Source of the DNA: Sandaracinaceae bacterium
GTDB taxonomy: Bacteria; Myxococcota_A; Polyangia; Polyangiales; Houyiibacteriaceae
Length of the DNA: 64,000 nucleotides
Assembly (NCBI GenBank): GCA_020633055.1
Contig: JACKEJ010000004.1
Location: forward strand, 992,001-1,056,000
Direction of reading: 5' to 3'
A program made the position numbers and the translations under genes. Below are positions 43,308 through 51,418 of the stretch, piece by piece; the stretch's first letter is position 1; each line of letters opens with the position of its first letter. The notes below the pieces were generated by a model that saw nothing but the letters and a program-made list of their open reading frames with translations, did no database searches and was not told the origin of the DNA.

Positions 43308-44597
43308 TCACTCCGCGGCCGAGGCGGTCTCTGGCTCGGCGCTCGGTCGGACGGCCGCGTCCAGGGCAGCCGAGAGGATGTTCAGGCCCTCACGCAAGAG
43401 CGCGTCTTCGATGACCAGCGGGCAGAGCACCTTGAGGACCTGGTCGTTGGTGCCGGCGGTCTCGATCATCAGGCCCCGCGTGAACGCCTCCTGCGTGGCA
43501 CGCGCGGCGACCTCGGGGGTACACTCGATGCCGACGATCATCCCACGCCCACGCACGTCCCCCAGCACGTCCGGGTGTCGCGCAGCCATCGCCTCGAGCT
43601 GCTCGCGGATGATGGCGCCCTTGCGCTCGACCTCGCGGCAGAGCGTGTCGTCCTGCCAGAACTCGCGCAGCGCGGCGGTGGCGGTGACGAACGCGGGGTT
43701 GTGTCCCCGGAAGGTGCCGTTGTGCTCGCCCGGCGCCCAGACGTCGAACTCCGGCTTGAGCAACACGAGCGACAGCGGCAGCCCGTAGCCGCTGAGCGAC
43801 TTCGACAGGCACACGATGTCGGGGACGATGCCGGCCTCTTCGAACGAGAAGAAGCGGCCGGTGCGCCCGCAGCCCACCTGGATGTCGTCGACGATGAGCA
43901 GGATCTCGTGACGCGCCGTGATCGCGCGCAGCTTCTGCAGCCAGTCCGCGCTGGCGACGTTGATGCCGCCCTCGGCCTGCACCGTCTCGACCACCACGGC
44001 GGCCGGCACGTCGAAGCCGCTGCTGGTGTCGGCCAGCAGCGCCTCGAACTGCGCGAGCGAGTCCACGTCGGGGCCGAAGTAGCCGCAGAAGGGCAGCAGG
44101 TTGGTCGGGTCCACGGGCACGCCCGCGCCCTGCCGCTTGCCCTGGTTCCCCGTGACCGCGAGCGAGCCGAGGGTCATGCCGTGGAAGGCGTTGGTGAACG
44201 ACGCGATGCCCGTGCGGCCCGTCACCTTGCGCGCCAGCTTGAGCGCCGCCTCGACGGCGTTGGTGCCCGTGGGCCCCGGGAACTGCACCTTGTAGTCGAG
44301 CCCGCGTGGCGCGAGCACGGTGCGCTCCAGCTCCTCGAGCAAGGCCCGCTTGGCCTGCGTGTGCAGGTCGAGCGCGTGGGTGATGTTGTCCCCCGCGAGG
44401 TAGTCCAGCAGGGCCTGCTTGAGCGGCTCGGGGTTGTGTCCGTAGTTGAGCGCGCCCGCGCCGGCGAAGAAGTCGATGTAGCGACGCCCCTCTTCGTCCC
44501 AGAGCTCGGCGCCCTTGCTGCGGGCGAAGACGGCTGGGAACGAGCGGCAGTAGCCCCGCACTTCCGACTCGCGTCGGGTGAAGACCTGCATGGTCAT
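43308..44597 (-). CDS. ectB: Diaminobutyrate-2-oxoglutarate transaminase
   Basis: 429 residues. PLP class III aminotransferase: FPGPTGTNAVEAALKLARKVTGR, FHGMTLGSLAVTGN, ILLIVDDIQVGCGRTG and LSKSLSGYGLPLSLV with the Schiff-base Lys (about residue 266). Makes L-2,4-diaminobutyrate from aspartate semialdehyde. Second gene of ectABC. An aspartokinase that could feed the pathway is at the window's left edge, not in this cluster. Confidence 0.96.
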   Translation of the reverse strand: MTMQVFTRRESEVRGYCRSFPAVFARSKGAELWDEEGRRYIDFFAGAGALNYGHNPEPLKQALLDYLAGDNITHALDLHTQAKRALLEELERTVLAPRGLDYKVQFPGPTGTNAVEAALKLARKVTGRTGIASFTNAFHGMTLGSLAVTGNQGKRQGAGVPVDPTNLLPFCGYFGPDVDSLAQFEALLADTSSGFDVPAAVVVETVQAEGGINVASADWLQKLRAITARHEILLIVDDIQVGCGRTGRFFSFEEAGIVPDIVCLSKSLSGYGLPLSLVLLKPEFDVWAPGEHNGTFRGHNPAFVTATAALREFWQDDTLCREVERKGAIIREQLEAMAARHPDVLGDVRGRGMIVGIECTPEVAARATQEAFTRGLMIETAGTNDQVLKVLCPLVIEDALLREGLNILSAALDAAVRPSAEPETASAAE

Positions 44598-44601
44598 GGT
44601 G

Positions 44602-45150
44602 TCACTCCTGGTGGGTTGGGGAAGCGGGGACCGGCCCGAGCGGGCCGATGCGCACGAGGCGCTCGGCGTCGTGCCCCTTGGGGAACCAGTCCGCGGGGTA
44701 GTCGTCGCGGACCTGGAAGTCGGTGTGGTGGCGTCGCGCGAGGCCCTGGAACAGACGCATGGAGGCCTGGTTGTGGGGCCCGACGTGCGCTTCGACGACG
44801 CGGTAGCGGCCGCTGCCGCACTCCAGGATGGCGTCGATCAGGCGGCTCGCGAGGTGCTGCCCGCGGGCGGCTGGAGATACGCCCACCTGCCACACGAAGA
44901 GCGCGTCTTGGGTCTCGGGGAAGCTCAGGCCCACGACGAAGCCCAGCAGCTCGTCGCCGCGCTCGGCCAGCGCGGACTGCATCGCGAAGCGGTCGCACGC
45001 CAGCAAGTAGGCGTAGGCCGAGTTCTGGTCCAGCCCGCCCCACGCGCACACCGCGTCGTACACGCGGCGACCGTCCTCGGGTCGAGGTTGGCGGAGCCGA
45101 ACCCCTGCGGAAGGTGCAGGAGCAGCCCGAGATGATTTGTCCACAATCAT
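44602..45150 (-). CDS. ectA: Diaminobutyrate acetyltransferase
   Basis: 182 residues. GNAT fold with VSPAARGQHLASRLIDAIL, HVGPHNQASMRLFQGLARRH and DDYPADWFPKGHDAERLVRIGPL, typical of EctA. Acetylates diaminobutyrate at the gamma amine. Four bases separate its stop from ectB. The promoter region upstream is shared with the MarR-type regulator and holds the candidate operator at 45167-45191. Confidence 0.93.
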   Translation of the reverse strand: MIVDKSSRAAPAPSAGVRLRQPRPEDGRRVYDAVCAWGGLDQNSAYAYLLACDRFAMQSALAERGDELLGFVVGLSFPETQDALFVWQVGVSPAARGQHLASRLIDAILECGSGRYRVVEAHVGPHNQASMRLFQGLARRHHTDFQVRDDYPADWFPKGHDAERLVRIGPLGPVPASPTHQE

Positions 45151-45166
45151 TTCGTGAACAACGTGA

Positions 45167-45191
45167 TTGACATCGATTGATGATATGTCAA
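45167..45191. promoter_or_regulatory. Inverted repeat TTGACAT-N11-ATGTCAA in the ect/ectR intergenic region
   Basis: Perfect 7-bp arms at 45167-45173 and 45185-45191. Each arm contains a -35-like TTGACA, one on each strand, so the element may hold the -35 boxes of both divergent promoters. EctR repressors of the MarR type bind an inverted repeat overlapping the ect promoter. AT content is locally high. Inferred function: EctR operator. Confidence 0.55.
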
Positions 45192-45274
45192 CCCATTTGT
45201 GTGCATATCGTTTGCGTACAACTGAAATTCGGGTGGTAGTCGACGTGCCCCTGCCCAGCTACTCTCCGACCACG

Positions 45275-45766
45275 ATGACCCGGCCCGAGCTGGAGCTCCT
45301 TCCCCCCGAGAGCGCCGCGAGCGAGGCCATCCTGCTCGCGCTGCGCCGTATCAGCCGTCGCGTCTCGCTGCGCTCGAAGCAGCTGGTGCGCCACTCCGGG
45401 CTGACGCTCCCGCAGCTGGTGTGCCTCAAGGTCCTCACCCAGGCGGCCCCCAACGACGCGACGGTCGCGGCCATCGGCCACACCATGCGGCTGAGCTCGC
45501 CCACCGTGACGGGCATCGTGGACCGCCTGGAGCGCAGCGGCTACGTGCAGCGGGTGCGCGACACAGTGGATCGTCGCCGGGTCTTCGTCCGGCTGACTCC
45601 GGCGGGGCACGAGAAGGTGGACGCGCTGCCCACACCACTCGACGACGGCTTCATGGGGCGCTTCCGGGCTCTCCCCGCACAAGAGCGCGAGACGATCCTA
45701 CACAGCCTCGAGCGCATCGTGGCGCTGATGGAAGCGGACGAGCCGCTCCTGGACGACGAGGGTTGA
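45275..45766 (+). CDS. ectR: MarR-family repressor of the ectoine cluster (EctR-like)
   Basis: 163 residues. MarR winged helix with SGLTLPQLVCLKVLTQAA, VAAIGHTMRLSSPTVTGIVDRLERSGYVQRVRDTVDRRRVFVRLTPAG (about 45-112). It is divergent from ectA, as ectR is in methylotrophs and halophiles. ATG 45275 is preferred because codons upstream (from 45167) overlap the candidate operator. The name is inferred from context. Confidence 0.85.
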   Translation: MTRPELELLPPESAASEAILLALRRISRRVSLRSKQLVRHSGLTLPQLVCLKVLTQAAPNDATVAAIGHTMRLSSPTVTGIVDRLERSGYVQRVRDTVDRRRVFVRLTPAGHEKVDALPTPLDDGFMGRFRALPAQERETILHSLERIVALMEADEPLLDDEG

Positions 45767-45796
45767 GCGCGCGGCGGAGCGCCACGCAGCGGAGCG

Positions 45797-46417
45797 CTAG
45801 CCCGCCAGCACGTTGCCGATCCCCACGCGCAGCATCGAGACCGCCAGCGCGGCGAGCACCAAGCCCATGACCTTGCCCGTGGCGCGCACCACCGCGCGGC
45901 CCAGGGCGCGTCGCACCAGGTCGGCGTGCAGCAGGAGCGCGGCGTTGAGCGCGAAGTTGGCGGCGAACGCGGCCAGCGTGGGCAGCACGCCGCGCGTCTG
46001 ACCGAACACGAGCAGCGCGGTCATGCCTGCAGGGCCGAGCAGGATGGGGATGCCGAGCGGTACGATGGCGGCGTCGCCGCTGGTCTCGAGCTTCGCCTCG
46101 ATGGAGTCGTCGACGGCCTTGGCGTGCTGCTTGCGGTCCATGCGCGAGAAGAGCAGGTCGTGGATGGCGAAGACCAGCAGCACCAAGCCTCCGGCGATGC
46201 GTAGATCCTCGACCGACAGGCCCCACCAGCTCAGCACGGCACCGCCCGCGATGGTGATGACGAGCCCGACCACGAAGACCGCGGTGAGCGCCGAGCGGGT
46301 CATACGCGCGCGCGCGGCGGCGGGGGCCTCCTCGAGGATGCCGAGCGCGACGGGCAAGACGGGGAGGATGTTGGTGATGGCGAGGAGAGGGAGGAAGACG
46401 CTGACGAACTCGTTCAC
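45797..46417 (-). CDS. MarC-family membrane protein
   Basis: 206 residues, six membrane segments. VNEFVSVFLPLLAITNILPVLPVALGIL at the N-terminus and IVPLGIPILLGPAGMTALLVFGQ in the middle are the two conserved MarC-family stretches (NP/N-PxxxP and G-PA). Function unknown; the family was once thought to be multidrug-related but not confirmed. GTG start at 46417, or GTG at 46426. Convergent with the EctR gene. Confidence 0.88.
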   Translation of the reverse strand: MNEFVSVFLPLLAITNILPVLPVALGILEEAPAAARARMTRSALTAVFVVGLVITIAGGAVLSWWGLSVEDLRIAGGLVLLVFAIHDLLFSRMDRKQHAKAVDDSIEAKLETSGDAAIVPLGIPILLGPAGMTALLVFGQTRGVLPTLAAFAANFALNAALLLHADLVRRALGRAVVRATGKVMGLVLAALAVSMLRVGIGNVLAG

Positions 46418-46597
46418 GCGGAACACCTTAGCAGCCGTTCCGTGCACGCCAGCCGTGGCGCCCGTTGGGACGCCCGAGCAGCGGCACTCTGCGCGCCAGC
46501 CGTGGCGCCTGCTGGGCAGGGCGCCGGATCCGTGCTCTCGTGCGCCATCGCGCGCAGCCTCCCGCTTGGACGCTGCGTGGCGAGACGACACGCGACC

Positions 46598-47299
46598 ATG
46601 AGACGACACGTGCTGCTCGAGACGGCCCCGCTCCCGCGGGGTGGTGCGCTGGGCCTGTATCAGGACGGCGAAGACCTGGTGATCCGCATCGAGGGGGGCC
46701 CTGGTGCGCCGCTGATGAGCACGCGCATGCACGGCTCGGAGGACGCGCTGGGGCGCATCCCGTGCGAGCGGGTGCGCGGGCGAACCAGCGCTCGGGTGCT
46801 CGTCGGCGGCCTCGGCATGGGGTTCACCCTGCGCGCTGCGCTCGACGCGCTGGCCCCAGACGCGCGCGTGGTCGTGGCGGAGCTGGTGCCGGGCGTGGTG
46901 ACCTGGAACGAGGGGCCCCTCGGCGAGCACGCGGGCTTCCCCGTACGCGACGCGCGCACCGAGGTGCGCGTCGTGGACGTGGCCAAGGTGCTCAAGGCCG
47001 AGCCGCTTGGGTTCGACGCGATCATGCTGGACGTGGACAATGGCCCGGACGGGCTCACACAGACCAAGAACGACTGGCTGTACTCGCGCGCGGGGCTGGA
47101 CGTGACGCACCAAGCGCTGCGGCCGGGCGGCGTGCTGGCCATCTGGTCCGCGGGCGCCGACGACCGCTTCGCCGAGCAGGTGCGTAAGACGGGCTTCGAC
47201 GTGGAGGACGTGAAGGTCTACGCGCACGGTAACCGCGGGACGCGGCACACGCTGTGGATCGGCACGAAGCGCGCGCGACGACCGCGCGGGCCGCGCTGA
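46598..47299 (+). CDS. Spermidine-synthase-like protein
   Basis: 233 residues. Rossmann methyltransferase-type fold with RVLVGGLGMGFTLRAAL (SAM/decarboxylated-SAM loop, about 67-83), RVVVAELVPGVVTWNEG, FDAIMLDVDNGPDG and LRPGGVLAIWSAG. The pattern fits class I aminopropyltransferase-like proteins. It is shorter than SpeE (about 280) and lacks the N-terminal beta-barrel, so it may use another substrate. It is alone upstream of the zinc-motif pair. Confidence 0.75.
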   Translation: MRRHVLLETAPLPRGGALGLYQDGEDLVIRIEGGPGAPLMSTRMHGSEDALGRIPCERVRGRTSARVLVGGLGMGFTLRAALDALAPDARVVVAELVPGVVTWNEGPLGEHAGFPVRDARTEVRVVDVAKVLKAEPLGFDAIMLDVDNGPDGLTQTKNDWLYSRAGLDVTHQALRPGGVLAIWSAGADDRFAEQVRKTGFDVEDVKVYAHGNRGTRHTLWIGTKRARRPRGPR

Positions 47300-47344
47300 G
47301 CGAGGGGCCTTCACCGACCATCGATCGTCCCCTAGACTCGCCGG

Positions 47345-48277
47345 ATGTCGGGGGCACTGGCGGACGAGGAAGACCATACGGTGCGAGAAGCCGCGCTCGC
47401 GGCGCTGAGGCGGTGGCACGCCGAGCGGCCGTGGGCACGGGTCGATCCACGCACGCTCGCGCTCGAAGAAGTGCTCGCGGTGGGGCCGACGCAGGTGATC
47501 CTCGAGTCGCTCTACGAGCGGCGCGGTGTGCGCTACGAGCTGCGTGCCGCGCGGGGGCGGCCAGAACGCCCGGGGGAGGGTCCGGATCCGTGGTCGGTGA
47601 CGCTCGAGCACCCAGAGGGAGCGCGCCTCGGCCACGAAGTGAAGCAGCGCCTCGCGAACGCCACCGTCCACATGGACTGCACGCTGTGCCAGAGCACCGG
47701 GCAGATGAACTGCGTGCGCTGCGGCGGCACGGGCAGCACCGACGAAGGCGGCAGCACGCAGGCCTGCTTCGGCTGCGGCGGGCGCGGCTACGTCCGCTGC
47801 GACACGTGCGATGGCGCCGGCGGCGTGCTGGGCGAGCCCACCGTGTGGTCCGTGTTGAGTCGTCACCGCGAGGTGCGGACGCTGGAGGACCTGGGCCTGC
47901 CGATGGACGTGTTCTTCGCGCTGCACGACGGGGCGAGCGGGAGGGACACGGAGGGCGACGGGGGGGTGCTGATCCACGTGCAGGAGGGGGAGCGCGTCCA
48001 CACGCTGCAGCGCGCGCAGGGATACCGGGACGACGCGCGGCATGGGGCCAGCTCGGCGCTGCATCGGGCCGTGGAGAAGCTCGCCGCGGAGCCCGGCGTG
48101 ACGGGAAACGACCGCATCCATCACCAGCGGCTCGAGGTACGGCAGGTGCCGGTGTATGCGCTGATCCTACGCGGAGGAGAGAGTGTGTTCGTGTACGGCG
48201 AGCCCCTTCAGCTGAGCCCCACGAACGCCTTGCGCACGACGCTGGGCAAGGTCGCGCACACCTTCGGGTGGTCATGA
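47345..48277 (+). CDS. Protein with four CxxC zinc-binding motifs, unknown function
   Basis: 310 residues. The middle (about 110-160) holds CTLC, CVRC, CFGC and CDTC in CxxCxGxG-like repeats (NCVRCGGTGS, ACFGCGGRGY, RCDTCDGAGG), a DnaJ-type cysteine-rich zinc domain without a J-domain. The flanking halves are unrecognised; the C-terminal half has VYALILRGGESVFVYGE. It overlaps the next gene (ATGA). Presumably cytoplasmic, since there is no signal. Function unknown. Confidence 0.72.
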   Translation: MSGALADEEDHTVREAALAALRRWHAERPWARVDPRTLALEEVLAVGPTQVILESLYERRGVRYELRAARGRPERPGEGPDPWSVTLEHPEGARLGHEVKQRLANATVHMDCTLCQSTGQMNCVRCGGTGSTDEGGSTQACFGCGGRGYVRCDTCDGAGGVLGEPTVWSVLSRHREVRTLEDLGLPMDVFFALHDGASGRDTEGDGGVLIHVQEGERVHTLQRAQGYRDDARHGASSALHRAVEKLAAEPGVTGNDRIHHQRLEVRQVPVYALILRGGESVFVYGEPLQLSPTNALRTTLGKVAHTFGWS

Positions 48278-49203
48278 CGAGTGGCCCCGACGCGAATGCC
48301 TGCCATGCTCCGGAGGTGACTGCGCCGGCACCGTCGACATCCACCCGGACCCTGGTCAGCGCGGCCGACGTACAGCAAGAGCTGGCGCGCCTCTTCGGGG
48401 GCATGGCCGACCGCGACCTGGTCGTGTCGGTGTACGGCGACGAAGACGCGGAGGGGACGGTGTCGACGTTCCACGAGCTGATGCGCTCGTTCGAGATGCA
48501 CGGCGGCGAGAACGGTCGCAGCGCGTTCCAGGACGCCATGGTGCAGGCGCCCAACGCCGTCACCATCGAACGCGCGCTGCTGACGCTGGGCCAGGCGGAC
48601 CTGCAGCGTCGGCTGTTGGACCAGGTGCTCACCACCTTCGGGCACCACCTGATCGACCCGCTGGGTGCCGTGCTGGACGCGGGACCCGACGGTACGTTGA
48701 TGAGCGAGCTGACGGCCGTGCGCGAGCGCGTCATCGCGGACCTCGCCGCGCTGCAGGTCACGTCGGAGACACGCTCGATCGTCATCCAGGACATCAGCAA
48801 GCTGCTGACCAACGACTACCTGGCGATGCTGGCCGAACACGAGGAGCGTGAGCTGCGACCGCGTGTGCGCGAGCTGGCGCAAGAGATCCTGAGGCTGATC
48901 GGGGACATCTTCCACAAGGCCCTCGGGCGCTGGCCCGAGCACGCAAAGTCCATCGCGCACGCGGTGCGGCGACGGCTGTCGGGCGAGGTGCGGCTCACCG
49001 ACCTGCCCCACCTGCTGCGTCAACAGGTGCTGGACGGCATCGAAGAGTTCCTGTGGGTGGAGACGAGCAACGACATCGAGGGCGCGCTGCGGGCGATGTT
49101 CGCGTCGCGCAGGAACATCGCGGACAAGCCGCCGCGGCTCGAGCGCAGCGCGTACAAGACGTTCGCGGTGGGGTGCTGGAAGTTGATGACGGAACACGCG
49201 TAG
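48274..49203 (+). CDS. Helical protein of unknown function coupled to the zinc-motif gene
   Basis: 309 residues. Mostly alpha-helical by eye: VQQELARLFGGMADRDLVVSVYGD, LREVERVIADLAALQVTSE-like stretches, LAQEILRLIGDIFHKALGRWPEHAKSIAHAVRRRLSGEV and FLWVETSNDIEGALRAMF. No transmembrane segments and no recognised domain. The ATG overlaps the stop of the zinc-motif gene, so the two likely act together. Confidence 0.65.
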   Translation: MTSGPDANACHAPEVTAPAPSTSTRTLVSAADVQQELARLFGGMADRDLVVSVYGDEDAEGTVSTFHELMRSFEMHGGENGRSAFQDAMVQAPNAVTIERALLTLGQADLQRRLLDQVLTTFGHHLIDPLGAVLDAGPDGTLMSELTAVRERVIADLAALQVTSETRSIVIQDISKLLTNDYLAMLAEHEERELRPRVRELAQEILRLIGDIFHKALGRWPEHAKSIAHAVRRRLSGEVRLTDLPHLLRQQVLDGIEEFLWVETSNDIEGALRAMFASRRNIADKPPRLERSAYKTFAVGCWKLMTEHA

Positions 49204-49223
49204 CGCGGGGACGACGTGGCGCG

Positions 49224-49358
49224 GGGGAGCGGGGAGACTGGGGCCAGGGCCCGGTCGCGCAGGCGCTCCCTGCGGTACCTCCCCGTTTTCGGCGCGTCGC
49301 TACGCGCCGCTTGAAAACGGGCCCCCCCGACACCCTGGCCCCGGTCTCCCCGCTCCCC
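49224..49358. repeat. Large nested inverted repeat after the unknown gene pair
   Basis: A 26-bp arm at 49224-49249 pairs with 49333-49358 at 25 of 26 positions. Inside, CCCGTTTTC (49282-49290) pairs with GAAAACGGG (49313-49321), and GGCGCGT-CGCT-ACGCGCC (49291-49308) forms a hairpin. The total is 135 bp. It lies between the ends of two convergent genes. It could act as a bidirectional terminator or be a dispersed repeat. It has no ORF of note. Confidence 0.8.
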
Positions 49359-49448
49359 GGCGACGTCTCGCGCTGGGAGGGGGGCGCGAGGGGATCCAAC
49401 GTCGATGCGTGAGACCGGGGGTGGGCGCGGGGGTTCGCGCTCGTGCAC

Positions 49449-49556
<108 letters not shown>

Positions 49557-49558
49557 GT

Positions 49559-49660
49559 GCACTCTCACGAGGACGCGCACGCGCACGCGCACGACGACGA
49601 ATACGAGCACGGCGACGAGCACGGCGATGGCGACGAGGACGTGCTCGTGTTCGGTGTCGA
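49559..49660. other. Short non-coding remainder before the PNPOx-GNAT gene
   Basis: From the end of the tandem repeat to 49660 I see no supported gene. An open frame from 49443 runs through the repeat and this segment into the neighbouring gene, and reads as an acidic His-rich peptide, but it has no start-site support. Confidence 0.4.
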
Positions 49661-50779
49661 CTACGGGGATGGGGGGGCGGGGCGCTGCATCATGATGCCG
49701 GAGGGGGTGGGGGCGAAGCCCATGGAGGCGTAGAGGGCGTGGGCGTCGCGGGTGCCGAGCATGGTGCGGCGGAGGCCGGCGAGCTCGGGGTGGTCGACGA
49801 GGTTCGCGACGAGGGCGCGGCCGATGCCTCGGCCTCGGTAGGGGGTGGCGACGAAGACGTCCGCCAGCCAGGCCAGGGTGGCGCCGTCGGTCACGACGCG
49901 ACCGAAGGCCACCATGGTGCCGTCGGGGACGTAGGCGGCCATCGTGTAGGAGCCCACGACGGCGCGCACGAGCCTGTCCGCGGTGATGTCCGTGGCCCAG
50001 TAGCTCTCGTCGCGCAGCCAGCCCAGCAAGCGCGGGAGGTCGAGCTCGGCCGCGACCCCCGAGAAACGAACGCCCGGGTGCTCGAGGAACGGTTCCAGGC
50101 GTGGGGCCCAGAGGAGGCGTGCGCGGACCACCGAGGGGGGTGGCTCGGGGTTCGGGATGGGGTGCACGCTGTCCGGCAACGGGCGCAGCGTGGTCTGCGT
50201 GAACGGCAGCACGCCCGCCCAGTGGGGCAGCGGCAGGTCGTCGTCGCTGTCCACGGGACCCGCGGCGCGCAGCTTCACGGAGGCCTCGGCCAGCGACAGC
50301 GAAACGACGCGCGTGGTGCGCAGCTCCACCGGGTTGGCAGGCCGACACTCACGACTGCGCCCCGGCAACACGTGGTCCACGACGCCGTCGAGCGCGCTGC
50401 GCTTCTCGTCCTCGTCCTCCACCTCCCGCAGGCGACCGAAGATGACGGCGCTGCGGTAGTTCATGGAGTGGTGCAGCGCGGAGCGCGCCAGCACCATGCC
50501 GTCGACGACGGTGGCGTTGACGCACACCTCCACGTCCTCCGCGCGCGCGCCGCGCAAGAGGGCGTTGCCAATGGCGCCGTGCAGGTAGAGCGTGTCGCCC
50601 ACGCGCGCAAACGCCATGGGCAACACCACGGGAGCAGGCGAGGCCACGTGGACCACGAGGCACGCGTCGAGCAGGTCGTACAGCGCGCGACGCTCACTCA
50701 CGGCACGCGCCGCGCCGCGGTGCAGGGTGCTGCGCGGTGTGGGAGAGAGCGGGGCCAGCGAGGGTTGCTTGTTTTCCAT
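49661..50779 (-). CDS. Fusion of a PNPOx/NimA-like FMN-barrel domain and a GNAT acetyltransferase
   Basis: 372 residues. N-terminal half (about 25-225): VLPMAFARVGDTLYLHGAIGNALLRG, VVDGMVLARSALHHSMNYRSAVIFGRLREVEDEDEKRSALDGVVDHVLPGR, a pattern of NimA/pyridoxamine-oxidase-like flavin proteins. C-terminal half (about 240-372): VRFSGVAAELDLPRLLGWLRDESYW, ADVFVATPYRGRGIGRALVANLV (acetyl-CoA loop RGRGIG) and ALYASMGFAP. Single-chain fusions of these two are rare but seen in actinobacteria and myxobacteria. A palindrome at 50798-50823 lies upstream. Possible role: reductive and acetyl-based detoxification; substrate unknown. Confidence 0.82.
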   Translation of the reverse strand: MENKQPSLAPLSPTPRSTLHRGAARAVSERRALYDLLDACLVVHVASPAPVVLPMAFARVGDTLYLHGAIGNALLRGARAEDVEVCVNATVVDGMVLARSALHHSMNYRSAVIFGRLREVEDEDEKRSALDGVVDHVLPGRSRECRPANPVELRTTRVVSLSLAEASVKLRAAGPVDSDDDLPLPHWAGVLPFTQTTLRPLPDSVHPIPNPEPPPSVVRARLLWAPRLEPFLEHPGVRFSGVAAELDLPRLLGWLRDESYWATDITADRLVRAVVGSYTMAAYVPDGTMVAFGRVVTDGATLAWLADVFVATPYRGRGIGRALVANLVDHPELAGLRRTMLGTRDAHALYASMGFAPTPSGIMMQRPAPPSP

Positions 50780-50797
50780 GCCAGCAGCGTGTGGCGG

Positions 50798-50823
50798 AAC
50801 TGGTACCTACGAAAGGTCCAGTT
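50798..50823. promoter_or_regulatory. Palindrome upstream of the PNPOx-GNAT gene
   Basis: AACTGG (50798-50803) and CCAGTT (50818-50823) are perfect arms, and extend inward as ACCT and AGGT with one bulged T. It ends 19 bp before the start of the gene on the minus strand. MocR-type regulators of PNPOx genes bind CTGG-containing repeats, so this could be such a site, but no MocR is in view. Confidence 0.4.
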
Positions 50824-50866
50824 ATGTGAAATCGCACAGACCAGTGGTGGCGCCGTGTCTGCGCAG

Positions 50867-51418
50867 CTAGCCAGCGGCGCGCGCCGCGGCCCAGCGCGGC
50901 CACGCGGGCAGAGAGACCAGCAGCATGCCCACGGCCATGCCCGCCACGCTGCTGTACCCGAGGCAGCGGCACCCGAGGGCGCCCGTGGCCACCACGATGG
51001 GGAGACCCGCCGCGAAGAACCCGAATGGGTTCTTGTCGCGCTCGGCCCGCCGGACGAAGGCCAGGCCCACCACCAAGCCGGTCACCGAGCACGCCGGCAA
51101 GCACCACGACATGCACGCGTCGCCGACGCACACGTGACCGAACGACTGTACGGCGTGCGTGACCACGAACGGGAGCGCGCCGTAGACCAAGGCAGGACGC
51201 ACGGCGCGCCCGAAGGAGCCCCCCACGAACACCGCCAGCGCACCCACCACGAAGGTGGCGAGCGCGAACCACGCGGCGCGTGGATCCGAGCCCAGCGCGA
51301 GTGCCCCCCCCATGTAGAGCAGCGCAGGCAGCGCATGGAAGAACGCCATGCGCGCGCGTCCGCGGCGATACGCGCCCTGCGCTGCGGCGAGTGCGTCTGA
51401 ATCAGGTGCCATGGACAT
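50867..51418 (-). CDS. Polytopic membrane protein with periplasmic Cys cluster, sigma-linked
   Basis: 183 residues with five to six hydrophobic segments. A loop contains CVGDACMSWCLPAC and a later loop CRC in GALGCRCLGYSS. It starts within the 3' end of the ECF sigma gene (ATG 51418 or 51412). Position suggests an anti-sigma or sensor. The cysteine cluster could sense redox or bind a metal, but this is inference. Confidence 0.65.
   Translation of the reverse strand: MSMAPDSDALAAAQGAYRRGRARMAFFHALPALLYMGGALALGSDPRAAWFALATFVVGALAVFVGGSFGRAVRPALVYGALPFVVTHAVQSFGHVCVGDACMSWCLPACSVTGLVVGLAFVRRAERDKNPFGFFAAGLPIVVATGALGCRCLGYSSVAGMAVGMLLVSLPAWPRWAAARAAG

Noticed and set aside
46418..48124. Long N-terminal extension of the MarC-like frame
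   Set aside because: Overlaps two clear plus-strand genes and has low-complexity composition. The MarC domain starts at 46417.
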